Of a stretch of DNA of 27,752 nucleotides, positions 10,001-20,267 are shown one piece after another. How positions within the stretch are numbered: the first letter of the stretch is position 1; each line of letters begins with the position of its first letter. The position numbers and the translations under genes were made by a program. The stretch is from positions 77,574-105,325 of the forward strand of contig VHZZ01002215.1 in the NCBI GenBank assembly GCA_009801015.1, given 5' to 3'. This DNA is from Silene noctiflora (lineage: Eukaryota; Streptophyta; Magnoliopsida; Caryophyllales; Caryophyllaceae). A model generated the notes under the pieces. That model was given only the letters and a program-made list of their open reading frames with translations. It ran no database searches and was not told where the DNA came from.

Positions 10001-12814
10001 AATTTCATTTTTTTTTTCTCTCATTATGGATATGTACTTGATTTTCCCCACGTAACCTCTGCCTCAGTACTCTTGAAATTTTTTCAATATTGAAAAGTAG
10101 CATTAATAATATGCCTTAAAATTATAATTTGGACACTTTCTATTTCCTTAATTTATTTTTATCATCCATTTACATCCTTAAATTTCTCTCTTCTTTTCCA
10201 ATAACTCTACTTACCAAGCATAACCTTAGCATCCAAATCATAGTCAAATTTACAACCAAACATCCTCGAAAAGCCTCATTGACTGCCAAATAGCTCACCT
10301 AAATCTCAATTTTGCGCGGGAAAATGCAAAAAGATCAACTCACCACTGCAGAATTTTTGCCTGTGCCAATATCCAATGCCGGAAAGTATGTCTCTTCTCC
10401 ATTTTCTGACACTCCATACTCATCCTGAACAAGTGATGCAAAAATTAAAAATGTATGCACAGACATACAAAGCTCTAATTCCGAGGTAGGCCAACATGAA
10501 TGTTTAAATAGAAACGTCATTAAGATATAAATAAGAATACAAGGAGAAAGAAAGAGGGATACTTCAAAAAAAAATCTAAGGATTGCAAATAAAAGGGGTG
10601 TAAAGAGAAAAATAAGTGTGGACAAATAAAATAAAGAAGAAACCAAAACGTTGTGAAAGAGAACTAACAAGAGATTAATGAGGGCAATTAAATTGAGAAA
10701 GGAACGAAAAAAAGAGGAAAAAGGTAAAAGAACTAGAGAAGGCGTTAGGGAAAAACGAAAGAGAAGATGCAAAAGATAAAAATTCGGTGTGAATAACAAA
10801 CAAAAGGGTTTTACAGGCTGACTCTCATACACCATGTCACATCTTGCCACCAAGGTTCAATTATTGTTCCTTTCAAAGTCGTCTCACACCTAAACTCACA
10901 ATAAAATGTTGACTAACCTAACCTGACTCACTCTATACTCATAAAGTTTGTCGGCAGTGTGGTGAAAATCTATCTACAAAAGATTCGGGAACTACACTTC
11001 AACGGAACGGGGCCTTTGATAAGAAGAGTAGAGAATGCTGAGAGATGGACAGCTCCAACAGGCTGCCACCGTATACCACAATGTTTCAAGGTAACTCCAG
11101 AAACAAGGCCTAGCCAATGGCTACGAATGGAAGCGGCATCGGTAGCCTAGGAAGGCTTGTTGCGAATTGGGCTAAGATGGAAGAATAAATTCTTCATTCA
11201 TCTCTTCTGAAGGAAATCATATTGGGCTTGGGGCGAGTGAAGGAGTGGATGGAGGATACGTTCTTCAAGACCTCGACCAAAGGTCACAGAATACCATTTG
11301 GGTTTGCCTTTATTTTCAACATATACAGACGTAACTGGCATAATTCATTCGGTTGTCAGCATGCAAATAACCCCTAATTTACCATCTTCAAAAGGATAGC
11401 CAAGTATTCAGATATACCAAATTAATCGCTAACAATCTAGCCATTACAACAACATCACAACTATAATCTATACATCGTAATCTTGCCAATCTACCTAACA
11501 TAAACTTACATGTAGAAAAAGAAGTAACATGAAATAAGGAGGGAACAAGTACGCATTGAGTAAGATGAAGGCTTACTTGTCTTTGAGAAGAATTTTGTGC
11601 ATGCCATTCTGACCATTCTCGCAATAGCTCCTCAAGCTTTTGTTTACTTTCTCTGCATAAGAACTGACCTGTTAATGATTGTAACAACCTAAAAGCATAA
11701 TCTACAGTTCCAACAAAGCCATGTACGTACCCTTTGGCCCCCTAATTCATGAGTATCAAAACAATGAGATAAACATACTTTATTCAATTACTGAATATAC
11801 TACATATAATCTGAGATGTACAAAGTCACTCCTAAAAGGTTAACACTGCATATTAGTTAAGGGATTGCTTATATGTTAAAGCAACAATAGCCCTAGATGT
11901 TTACTTCCTCTACTGTAAATGTCAATATTAACTTGGGCACAAAGTATACTTGGTCAACTACATTACCCCAATGCTCCAAAGGATCTCCCTTTCCTAAGTG
12001 TTGGGGAAGGGGGTTGGAAGTGTCGGGTAAATGCTGAAAACAGGAAAAGTTTAGGTCCTCTAAGTTTTACTACATAAGCAGAGAAAGTAGCCATCAAACG
12101 CAGACCTTGATAGTCCAAAATATTTGACTTGGACAGATGCCTGCTGCTCATCGAATGTTGCCCGTGTCCTCTTAACACCTGAGGTAGCTGCTTTCTTGAT
12201 TATGGATTACAAACTTTGGAAATCTCAAAGTACAGAAATAGTAATTTATCTACACAGAGTGAGCCCGAGAAGACAAAACAACTCAGCCAAAATCATGTGG
12301 CGCATCTGCTATTAGTAATTGTTACTCCTCTTAAACGTAAAAACAAACAGGAGAAGTTATTGATGCGAAAGACGTATAGGATACAAGCAACATTTGTCCT
12401 TGGAGGTTCCATCATGCACTCATTTCCAGAAGGCAGATTATCAGCTTTCACATTAGTTTCTTTTTCATCAACTTTTGTGGCAGTTTCAATATTTTTCGGC
12501 AATATAGACAAAGTTTCATCTTCAGTGTCCATATCACTCAGCTGGCCTTCTTCAAGGTCAGTATCATTCAAACACCCATTCTCTAAGACTGCGATATTCT
12601 CAGCTTTAACAACATCAGCTTCCTCAACGACATCTGTCGATGAAACATACTGCCCTTCTTCAACATCAGCATCGTCAACACTTCGCCCCAGGCTCTCGCC
12701 AGCTGGAACATCCCCTCCATCCCCATCCTCCCCAATTTCATGGCTCAACTCCTCGCCTCCATCTCTATCTATTCCACTTTCATCGGGAAGTGGAATAACA
12801 TCTTCTCCTTCCAT
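7064..12814 (-). CDS. ZCCHC8: ZCCHC8-like zinc-knuckle/PSP-domain protein (NEXT complex subunit)
   Basis: Eight coding exons on the minus strand: 12814-12385, 12178-12106, 11652-11577, 10424-10344, 9688-9552, 8672-8423, 8127-8064 and 7638-7064. They sum to 1686 bases (561 residues) with matching phases. The N-terminus is very acidic, with two D-[VL]-EEGQ motifs. A helical ESKQKLEELLREWSEW segment follows at about 169-184. A CCHC knuckle CFNCSSYSHSLREC is at 276-289, then KPGSLDAETRRLLGLG and DPPPWLNRMREIGYPPGY, which form the PSP domain at about 334-370. The tail is rich in Arg/Asp/Ser. Human ZCCHC8 bridges the helicase MTR4 and RBM7 in the nuclear exosome targeting complex, and the plant proteins associate with HEN2 in nuclear RNA decay. 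The start ATG follows an apparent 5' UTR intron. The introns are long (up to 1152 bases) but hold no other gene. Confidence 0.93.
9881..9990. mobile_element. Stowaway-like terminal sequence in a ZCCHC8 intron
   Basis: TACTCCCTCCATCCC followed by AAATTGTCCCC matches the end typical of plant mariner/Stowaway elements (CTCCCTCCGTCCC after a TA). The mirror end (GGGAGGGAG...TA) was not found downstream, so only one terminus is seen. It lies within the intron between the exons at 10424-10344 and 9688-9552. Confidence 0.5.
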
Positions 12815-12833
12815 AAGTTACTAATGGGACTCA

Positions 12834-13428
12834 CTAAAATCGAATAAATAAGCTCAACTCCCCGCAAACCCTAATAATTTATTCAAACAATCTGCAATTT
12901 AAAACACCATACTCTGAATATCATCACCAAGTGACATAACATTACATAAAACATATATCATCATAAATTCATAATTCTTGAGACAACGTCATCGAACAAT
13001 ACACCAAACATACCACAACAATGATATCTAGCATCACATTATCCTCAAGATCTCATCTTTTTTCAACAATCATTCAAAACAAATAAAGGTAATACGAAAA
13101 TATCCACTAACGGCTAAAAAAATAGACAATGATGATATCAAAACCCTAATTTAGCGTTGATCTGCAAATCAAATTCAGGTATTCAATCTAAAACACTTGA
13201 TTTCAGTTCTGGAAAGTGAAATCATCCTGAAATTAAAGTTCGATTAATCAATTTGTTTTGAAAACACTTTGAGAACTCAATTAAAAACCCTAAATTGTGA
13301 AGAATAGTTCAAATTCGCAAAATTAAATCAAATTAACTGAAATCACATAAGGAAACGGAATTAATGTTACAGTGAAATTGAAGGAATGTGAATCTGATGA
13401 AAGAGAAAAGGCAAAGGAAGTAGCTTAC
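12834..13428 (-). other. 5' UTR intron of the ZCCHC8-like gene
   Basis: On the minus strand CCC|GTAAGC at 13429/13428 is a strong donor and ATTTTAG|TGAGTCCC at 12834/12833 an acceptor. The acceptor sits 19 bases before the start codon at 12814. The 595-base interval has many stops in all frames and is AT-rich. A leader intron is common in constitutively expressed plant genes. The transcription start, probably near 13440-13560, has no clear TATA box. Confidence 0.6.
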
Positions 13429-13507
13429 GGGAGTTCTAATGGCGGCCGAGGAGTAGAGAGTAGAGCAAAGAATATGGAGGAAAGACGATGAGACAAGACT
13501 CTGATTC

Positions 13508-13705
13508 CGGTTTGGAAAGGTAAGAGACCAAACGCGTTCATACGATGATATCAACCATGACATCTACTCCGACTCAAATCCGGCCTCAGACTCACTGTAA
13601 TTCGGACTCAAACTCGGACTCAGACTTGGACGCAAGCTCAAACTCAGAGTCATAGAGAAACCCGAGTTCGGGTTAGGAAAGGTAAGGGGACCAAATAAGT
13701 TCATA
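13508..13705. repeat. Duplicated ~35-base block flanking GACTC-rich sequence
   Basis: The block at 13508-13542 (core ggaaaggtaagagaccaaa) recurs at 13669-13705 (core ggaaaggtaaggggaccaaa), with a shared 'gttcata' after it. Between them are degenerate repeats of ggactcaaactc. This lies just upstream of, or within, the first exon of the ZCCHC8-like gene. Confidence 0.65.
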
Positions 13706-15106
13706 TGGAGGAGTATCTATAAGTATTAAATGACTATGTTTATTTATCTTCTAAATTTGGATTTCGACTCGAATTCGGGTTCGACTCTTGGTAAGTAGTG
13801 AGTAGATCTGGTAAAAGGGTCGGGTTTGAGTCGGGTTAATTTCAGCTTTGCAGACTTCGGATCGGGTTGGGGTCATTTAGCGTTTGGGTACTTTTCGAGT
13901 CGACTATTATTAAGTTATTTGTGGATAAATAATCGATGTGCAACAATAAACATTCAGGTCATGCTCGGGTGTTGGATCGGGTACGAATCAGGTTATTCAA
14001 CTTAGGTCAATTTTGCCAGGTATATTAATAAGCTTAGACCTTTCATATTTAACTCGACTCCCTATATTTACTTAAAAATGATTCATTTATGCAAACTTGT
14101 CTAGACCTCTAAAAATAGGAAAATTCCATCTGTTATATGATCATTATCATTTTACTACTTTAATAGCTTATATGTTATGGATTAAACTCAATATTTTTAT
14201 TGTTAGAAAATTTTAGGCACCCCGTACATTAAATCCTAAAATCGTCTCTGATTGAATTATACTTGTTTGAAACTTAAGTATTACTCAACAAATTTCAATA
14301 AAAATAAGCTCCAAGATTAACCAAATTATTGATAATGATCTGTTATTTCAGTTGAAAAGACAATACTTAAACTAGTGGGAAGGTAACTTCGTTTGTCACT
14401 AACACCTATTCATTCTAATTTTGTAGTCTACGTACTAACTTTCGAAAAGATCTTAGAATTTAGAATAATGATTAAGACGGATGTCACGTACACAATAAGT
14501 CGCGTGTTCGAATTCTTTCCTTTTGTACGAACAATTAAGCTACCGTAAACACAAGCAAAAAGACGACGTGAAATACGCTCCTTGACTTCATATGGCGATC
14601 ATCAACCGCGTTTTCATCCGTCTCTTTTAGCCCCCCTTTGAGATTGTTATACGAAGTCAACGATCTTACATGATAATTTGTATACTTGAGGGACGGCCCA
14701 AACTTCAATCGTGTTAGGAAACCGTTGGAGACTTGGAGCAAATGGTAGGTAATCTAGGAACCAAAAATCACAGATCTTCATCTTGAATATTTATATTTTC
14801 ATTCCTTATGAGTGACCTGGCACAAACGAGAAATACTATAATGACATACCGAAAGGAAAAAATGGAACGATATGATAAAAATGTACTTAACCCGTCTTAG
14901 AAAGGCCTTCTGTTTTCACTATTTGATCGATCTAGAAATACATTTTACGTACTTTGCAAAATCAGTCTTGTTTTAGTGTAAATGAGCCAAAGGAGCATTG
15001 GAAGGGCCGGGGGAACTGGAAACTGGGACTTAATATCCAATAGGCTAAGACATCTTCGGGGGGTAATGTCGGTTTTGCATTACTGATTTACAAGGATTGC
15101 TATTTC
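13706..15106. other. Intergenic region between the M50B-like and ZCCHC8-like genes
   Basis: Holds degenerate gggtcgggtt-type repeats (13815-13990) and AT-rich spacer. A minus-strand frame at 14535-14741 opens with an ATG, but it shows no family signature and is not called. No RNA gene was seen. The end nearest 15106 is the presumed 3' UTR of the M50B-like gene. Confidence 0.45.
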
Positions 15107-17474
15107 TTAAAATAAATAAAGTAGATTAAGCATACCAGAAGACAAGATCACCAATCCCAAGTACATTGATACACATAAGAAGAAAAATGATATCAATCCC
15201 CTGCACATAAGCAAACTTACACCAGTAAGAAAACTGAAGTTTCAATATAAAACAAACCAGTGTGCCAAATGAAGTATGCAGCGGCGGAGTCAGGATTTTC
15301 AGTTTTCAGGGCCTCGCTCCACCACTGCAAGTATGGAGTAAAAGATTTAGTAAGATTTACCAAACAATACCCCAACCGACACCATTGCAACAGCAAGGAC
15401 ATTCTTCTGCAAACTTTTCTGCATCACTAGTGTGTTCTCTTCTAGATATCAAATCACCATATATATCTGTAGTTATCAGCAAATCGGAGAAAGGAAGTCA
15501 CGTCTACAGTGTTGGATAAACGAGATAATACGATTGAAAATTTTAGATAACTGGAAGATAGGAGGTTCAGATATCAAGCATACCACAAACTGAGAACAGG
15601 CTGTTCATTATACCTGCACTACCCGAAAAAAGTGTAAATGATATATTTGTGTCATCCAGTAAAACAGGAAACATTCTGAAAGTGAATTCGACATTAGTAT
15701 CTTACCAATGAACATGATTATATAGCGGAGGATCCGTATTTTGGTTAATTCTTGCAGGACCCAGATTACAGCGAGAAATATAATGAATCCTGCAAGATAG
15801 ATTACTGATAAAGCAATGCAGAATTTCCGTAATTGTCAGAATGAGCTGAATCTTGATTTAATATACCTATACACAGTCCGCGGAGTGTCCACTGCGATAA
15901 TGAGATCAGAGGAAGTGATTAGTACCCAAAATAGTAACAAAAGAAGGTTGCAGGTCACAGAGAAATTAAACAGCTATTGAACTCGAAAAGTAATGATGTT
16001 ATTGTTCAACTTAAATCAAGAATTAAGCAGTGAAAAACATGTTCTTCTCTCAGACTTGGAGACACTATAACTAACAGATCAGTTTTTTCTCATGCGTCAT
16101 TGAATGTTACTTACGTTTTTTGCAACAAAGAGTACAATAAAAAGCGCAATGGCCAGACATCCTGCAGCGATTCTCGCTGTTAGAAGATTTGTGGATGCAA
16201 GTATCAAAGCCATTCCCCAGAATGATGAACCTAAATCTGGAAACAAAACGACACATGTCTCAAACCTGCTTCATTCAAAGCTGAGGTAGATAAGTTGCGT
16301 AAATGAGCTTTAATCCTGAAACAGTATCTAGTAGTCAAAGGTGAAAGTAGTCAATTACATCCTGCAGGCAAGATGAACCAATAAACACCGCCACGTGTTG
16401 TAGTCATCCCACCTTCATCAGCATGTACTTGGATCTCCTCCACCTGTGAAAGAAAAATTGAACATATGATGCCATGATGGACAAGTATCGAACTTACTTT
16501 CAGAAGTCATAAACTTGATTAAAGAAACGATTTTGAAAATGTTTTTTATGTAAGAAGAATTATTATTAGCTTTATATTAGGCATAACACCAGGAAGATAT
16601 AGTGTATTCAGTGCTGCTGTGAGTTCCCATCAGAAGGTGGAAAAGCACTAACTTCTGTGCTGCAGCTTTCGGAATTACTATCTTCAAAATACGTGTTTAA
16701 AAACAGTGAGATGGAAACGGAACTTACATGACCACAAGTAAGTTTGCAAGCAATGGCATGACTTGCCTCATGAAGGAAAACAGTAACAAGCTTGAAAGGC
16801 AATAGCAATACAGTTCTCCATAGCTGCAAAATTTAGAAAAAAATTAGAACATTATTACTCAAATTTACTTCAAACAACCTACGAATAGTGATCACCACAT
16901 TTGAGTCAAAAAATAAACCCGGAGATTCTATCGAAAAAAGGACTGAACACTTCCGTTTAAAGTCGTCCGTTCTGGTTAGCCAACCCCAAACCATTTGGTA
17001 CAAGGCTTAGTTGGTGTATCAGACTATCAGTATTTACCCAACTCAAATAAAACTGCTAGCAACTGATTACATAGTACCTACGTTACTTGGACACTTCATT
17101 TCAAACTAAAAAAATTGAAAACTTCGCATCAAATAGCTGTATCCTACTTTGACACCGTGTCAAGTCCGATGCTTGCAGACGAGTCAGAGTAACATAGCAT
17201 GGTAAAAGCAATCAAATTTTTTCAAGACTAAAGCTTGTGATTGTATTTTGATTCTACATTCAATTTAATTTGATTCCCTTAACAACCCAGAATAAAATAT
17301 TGAATCTTTTTTCAAACCCATCAACTAAAATAAAAATATGACACAAAAACATCATAGAAATCAAGAAAAAGTATAATGGCGTACCGCAAGAATGACAACT
17401 GCACAAACAGCAGTAGTGGTTAAGAAAACAATCTGTTCATGGTTGCAACATTTCTTCAGCTCCCAATTTACCAT
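15107..17474 (-). CDS. Peptidase M50B-like integral membrane protein
   Basis: Nine minus-strand exons: 17474-17385, 16823-16728, 16443-16359, 16236-16115, 15891-15867, 15789-15706, 15613-15584, 15466-15361 and 15200-15107. They give 732 bases (243 residues) with consistent phases. The metalloprotease signature HEXXH is HEASH at residues 48-52, inside a hydrophobic LLPFKLVTVFLHEASHAIAC segment. Five or so membrane segments follow from the sequence (about 15-35, 100-130, 140-158, 160-177, 208-235). A cysteine cluster CPCCC is at 200-204 in a luminal or cytosolic loop. M50 proteins cut other membrane proteins within the bilayer. This small plant branch (DUF-type M50B-like) has no established substrate, and protease activity is inferred. 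Two exons are tiny (25 and 30 bases). The start was chosen as the ATG before VNWELKKCC. Confidence 0.9.
15278..15335. repeat. Fragment resembling the 'AGCGGCGGAGTCAGGATTTT' dispersed repeat, in the last M50B intron
   Basis: The string agcggcggagtcaggatttt resembles the end of a frequent plant repeat (variants of GTGGCGGAGCCAGGATTT). It sits in the intron between the last two M50B exons. Only this short piece is seen. The family is not identified. Confidence 0.35.
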
Positions 17475-17767
17475 TTGGATTTGGTACTGATAACGCCACT
17501 CTAAAATCAACCGCGCAACTCAAATATGTGATTTAAGGTAACAGAAGCGTTTTGAGAGCCCAAGTTATGTGAACCCTTTTGTTTTACTCACCCTTTAGGA
17601 ACTCCCATGGACAAACCAACAAAAAAAAACAGTATAGTTATTATGATATCACAAATGAATGAATGAATGAACGAATGAATTCTCGAGATTGGAAGATTTA
17701 TGGGAGTTCAAAAACAAATATGTCGTAAATTCAATCAATGCCCTAATATACAGACACTAATTCAAAT
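17475..17767. other. 5' flank of the M50B-like gene
   Basis: Presumed leader and promoter. It contains an (AATG)n microsatellite at about 17654-17681. No clear TATA box or upstream coding exon was recognised. Confidence 0.45.
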
Positions 17768-17857
17768 AAGACCGTTGTAAGACATATAACAGCTTTTGCA
17801 CCAAATAAGGTTCATAAGCTATTATAATGTCGTTATATGCCTCACAACGGTCTTAAA
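17768..17857. mobile_element. 90-base MITE with 24-base terminal inverted repeats
   Basis: The ends TAAGACCGTTGTAAGACATA... and ...TATGCCTCACAACGGTCTTA are inverted repeats over about 24 bases with two or three mismatches, around about 42 bases. It has no coding capacity. A short hairpin-forming non-autonomous DNA element, upstream of the M50B-like gene. Confidence 0.7.
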
Positions 17858-17984
17858 GGAGACGAGACGGGTAGTATATAGGAGGAGATTGAGTGAAGGA
17901 ATATAATAGAAAGAATGTAGCAAGCAAGTTAACTAGAAAATTGTAATGAGGTAGGTAGGAATTTAACGCAAATTCTAATTTAAG

Positions 17985-18135
17985 ACGGGTGTATTCGTTT
18001 TAAGCTTGAAAAGGGTCAAATAATATGAATAAGACACTAACAGACTGCATAGAAAAAGAGCAACAGATTGTCTTATAAAGTGCAATGATATTTGACCTGT
18101 TTTAATGTTAAGAACCGTCTTATGGGAGAAGAACT
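17985..18135. mobile_element. ~150-base MITE with degenerate TTAAGACGGG ends
   Basis: The left part (TTTAAGACGGGTGTATTC..., with AGGGTCAAATAATATG) and the reverse complement of the right part (CATAAGACGGTTCTTAAC..., with AGGTCAAATATCATTG) align over about 45 bases. This is a second small inverted-repeat element near the first, probably of the same broad AAGACGG family seen again at the right edge of the window. Confidence 0.55.
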
Positions 18136-18602
18136 CGATTTAAAATGGGAAAAGTGTTAAATGATGTTTGACAAGTATATAAAAAAAACAAAGGTCAGTT
18201 GAAGAAGAAAGGGTGTCAGAATCTTGTTTAATTGTTGATGTGATGATTGGTTAAATGTTACGCTGACGGCGACTAAATGTGTGTAGTGGACCAACGAGAA
18301 TTTGACGCACTGATTCCCGCTACCCACCTGTTTATTTTATTTATTACGATTATTAGTCGGTATATTACGTTATATGGTATCTATAAACGGAATCAAAATG
18401 AACTGAAATAAATTGAATATGATCTTAAAATCGAAAAGATATCATTAAAATTAATGCAGGACTTTTTGCATGCCTTTTATTATATTTTGCGAGCAAGTTG
18501 AGTTCCGTAAGATCAAATGATAGGTTGCAGTTTCGAATCTATATTTATACATCAAGTCTGAGTTTAGGGATAACCGGATATGTCGAGATATACCTTGTAA
18601 GT
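18136..18602. other. Spacer
   Basis: AT-rich sequence without a recognisable gene, RNA or repeat, between the MITEs and the first copy of the AP-3 delta flank repeat. Confidence 0.45.
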
Positions 18603-18795
18603 CGTAACCACCAGGAAAAATGCAGCAACATGAAAATACGTGACTGTTATGATCTAACTAAAAGGGGTTGTGTAGCACCGGGTTTAAAATCGTTACTGAG
18701 TAATCTTTTTCGATACCCAGAACAAATACGGGAATGCATAACACTGTCGAGGAAATCTGCAATAAAACTAAATCATTTAGGACAAGTGATGGAGT
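18603..18795. repeat. AP-3 delta 3'-flank repeat, copy C
   Basis: Shares blocks with copies at 20676-20866 and 21046-21240 in the same orientation: atgcagcaacatga, tgttatgatct, ggggttgtgta, atcgttactgagtaatct, atacccagaacaaatac and tctgcaataaaa. It has lost the ccgtctgtagtatgc portion present in the other two. It lies 165 bases beyond the stop of the dirigent gene and has no coding content. Confidence 0.8.
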
Positions 18796-18958
18796 AAAGA
18801 AGGAGATGATATATTTAAAACACATACCGAAAGTTGTATCCTGTATGAAAATTACAAACACTTCACTTTACATGGACCATTACAAAGCAACAACATAACA
18901 CTGATATAAACAAAAGAAATTTTCCAAATTTCGACATTTAAGCTGCAGAAATCGATTA

Positions 18959-19987
18959 TCAGTAGGTAATGTAAACGCTAATATGAGCAATGGTATCAAC
19001 TCCATCGGTAGTATGCTGGTCTTGCTGAGGCAAGGCCTCAATGGTAGCATACCCCTTGGCATTCTCATACTTGCCGGTCCCACCAACGATTGCAATCTGC
19101 GAAATTGGTGAGGCCGTACGGTGGACACCAAAGAAGCTGACAGTGTCATCTTCCTCATGACCGTGTTCACTAGGGAACAGCGCAGTGAATGCCATGGTGT
19201 GAGACCCACCATCGAGCGAGCTAGCCAGGTAAAACCCTTGCCCCCTGCCGACCACACCTGATCCCAGCTCGTGCTCCTCCGTCAGCTCATCGTCAATGAC
19301 CGTGATTGACCCAAACATAAGGTTTTGCAGGGTCACTCCTGAAGGGAGTTGACCTGGGGTCACAAAGGCCTGATTGTTGTTGTTATTGTTTGCGACATTG
19401 TTGTTGCCGGCATTTGAAATGACTGTCGACTGTTGTTGGTTTTGACCGTTGAGGCCAGCAACAAAGGGGACATTGTTGTTGTTGAAAAGGGAGTTGAGGT
19501 TGCTGTTAGCTAGGGGAACTCCATTACTAACTGGAAAAACTTGGTTGTTGGGCCTTGAAAATGGGATCCCGTTCACGTTTGCCGTGGCAATTAAGCCTGT
19601 GACTATTCGACCTGACGCATGAGACCCCCCTAGGACGTCATGCATATAGAAAGAGATGGCAGGGTGCTCTGTCCCACCTGAGGTCGTCGCAGCAGCGTCA
19701 CCACCACCCTGGGGTAATTCAGCTGGAGCTTGGGCTGAGGTCGTCGCAGCAGCGTCACCACCACCCTGGGGTAATTCGGCTGGAGCTTGGGTTGAGGTCG
19801 TCGCAGCAGCGCCGCCACCACCACCCTGGGGTAATTCGGCTGGAGCTTGGGATGAGTCCTCAATTGATGGTAGTGGTGGCAAGCTATCAGGTGTAACTTC
19901 ATCCAGGATTCGAGCTGAGTTGGTGAGGCCAAGGACAAGAGCTGATACAAAAAGGTAAAGGGTGAGGAACGAGTAGTAGTTTGCCAT
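18959..19987 (-). CDS. Dirigent protein, ESB1/DIR-type with N-terminal repeats
   Basis: Intronless, 342 residues. A signal peptide occupies about the first 24 residues (hydrophobic YSFLTLYLFVSALVLGLTNS). Residues about 46-103 hold three near-identical units containing QAPAELPQGGG. The dirigent domain begins near TEHPAISFYMHDVLGGS (about 106). It is interrupted by an Asn/Gln-rich insert (about 169-206) typical of the ESB1/DIR9/10/16/18/25 group, then continues with FGSITVIDDELTEEHELGSG (225-244), FFGVHRTA (285-292) and IVGGTGKY (300-307). Dirigent proteins steer phenoxy-radical coupling. This clade is secreted and acts in building the lignin Casparian strip of the root endodermis. The start is the ATG in an AAAGATGGC context; upstream only a GTG is in frame. 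The gene lies among rearranged pieces of its neighbours. Confidence 0.93.
   Translation of the reverse strand: MANYYSFLTLYLFVSALVLGLTNSARILDEVTPDSLPPLPSIEDSSQAPAELPQGGGGGAAATTSTQAPAELPQGGGDAAATTSAQAPAELPQGGGDAAATTSGGTEHPAISFYMHDVLGGSHASGRIVTGLIATANVNGIPFSRPNNQVFPVSNGVPLANSNLNSLFNNNNVPFVAGLNGQNQQQSTVISNAGNNNVANNNNNNQAFVTPGQLPSGVTLQNLMFGSITVIDDELTEEHELGSGVVGRGQGFYLASSLDGGSHTMAFTALFPSEHGHEEDDTVSFFGVHRTASPISQIAIVGGTGKYENAKGYATIEALPQQDQHTTDGVDTIAHISVYITY
19682..19855 (-). repeat. Three 57-60-base tandem repeats within the dirigent coding sequence
   Basis: Units begin at 19682, 19739 and 19796 and are 57, 57 and 60 bases long with only a few differences. The last carries one extra codon (an additional glycine). 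All lengths are multiples of three, so the frame is kept. The encoded unit reads roughly QAPAELPQGGGDAAATTSA. Confidence 0.95.
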
Positions 19988-20053
19988 CTTTTGTGTGTGC
20001 ACGGGATTGAGAGATTTGGTTGTTGTTGTTGAAGAGAAGCATGTATGGAGTGG

Positions 20054-20061
20054 TATATATA
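20054..20061 (-). promoter_or_regulatory. TATA box of the dirigent gene
   Basis: TATATATA on the minus strand, about 67 bases before the dirigent ATG at 19987, in the normal position for a plant promoter with a leader of about 35 bases. Confidence 0.7.
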
Positions 20062-20267
20062 GGTTAGAGGGATCAGGTGTGTTTCTGAAACAAAGTGGAG
20101 CTGCTAAGATTCGAGCTTGGAGGAGTTGGTATTGTGAGTGGGTTATTTGGAGTTGGTTAAATATTTGGTTTAAGTCAACCTAAACTTGCTAGCTTTTAGT
20201 GATAAAAGATCGTATGTATATATAACAACTCGATAAAATAAATTATACGTATAAATATGATTAGGTT

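Noticed and set aside
10335-10853. A 172-codon minus-strand frame running through the ZCCHC8 exon at 10424-10344
   Set aside because: Only the last 27 codons are exon. The rest is hydrophobic intron translation upstream of a clear splice acceptor at 10425.
12216-12824. A 202-codon plus-strand frame rich in Ser/Pro
   Set aside because: It is the antisense shadow of the acidic first coding exon of the ZCCHC8-like gene, whose protein and splice phases are well supported.
14480-14520. GTGTTCGAATTC, resembling the T-arm or B box of a tRNA or SINE
   Set aside because: No A box, acceptor stem or anticodon arm at the proper distance.
14535-14741. A 68-codon minus-strand ATG frame
   Set aside because: No recognisable domain, promoter or splice partner. 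Its length is within chance for this stretch.
15217-15402. Alternative last M50B exon using the TTGCAG acceptor near 15330
   Set aside because: It would stop after a few codons (GGARP). The acceptor at 15201 gives WGLISFFFLCVSMYLGLVIL, which fits the family's final membrane segment and the phase.
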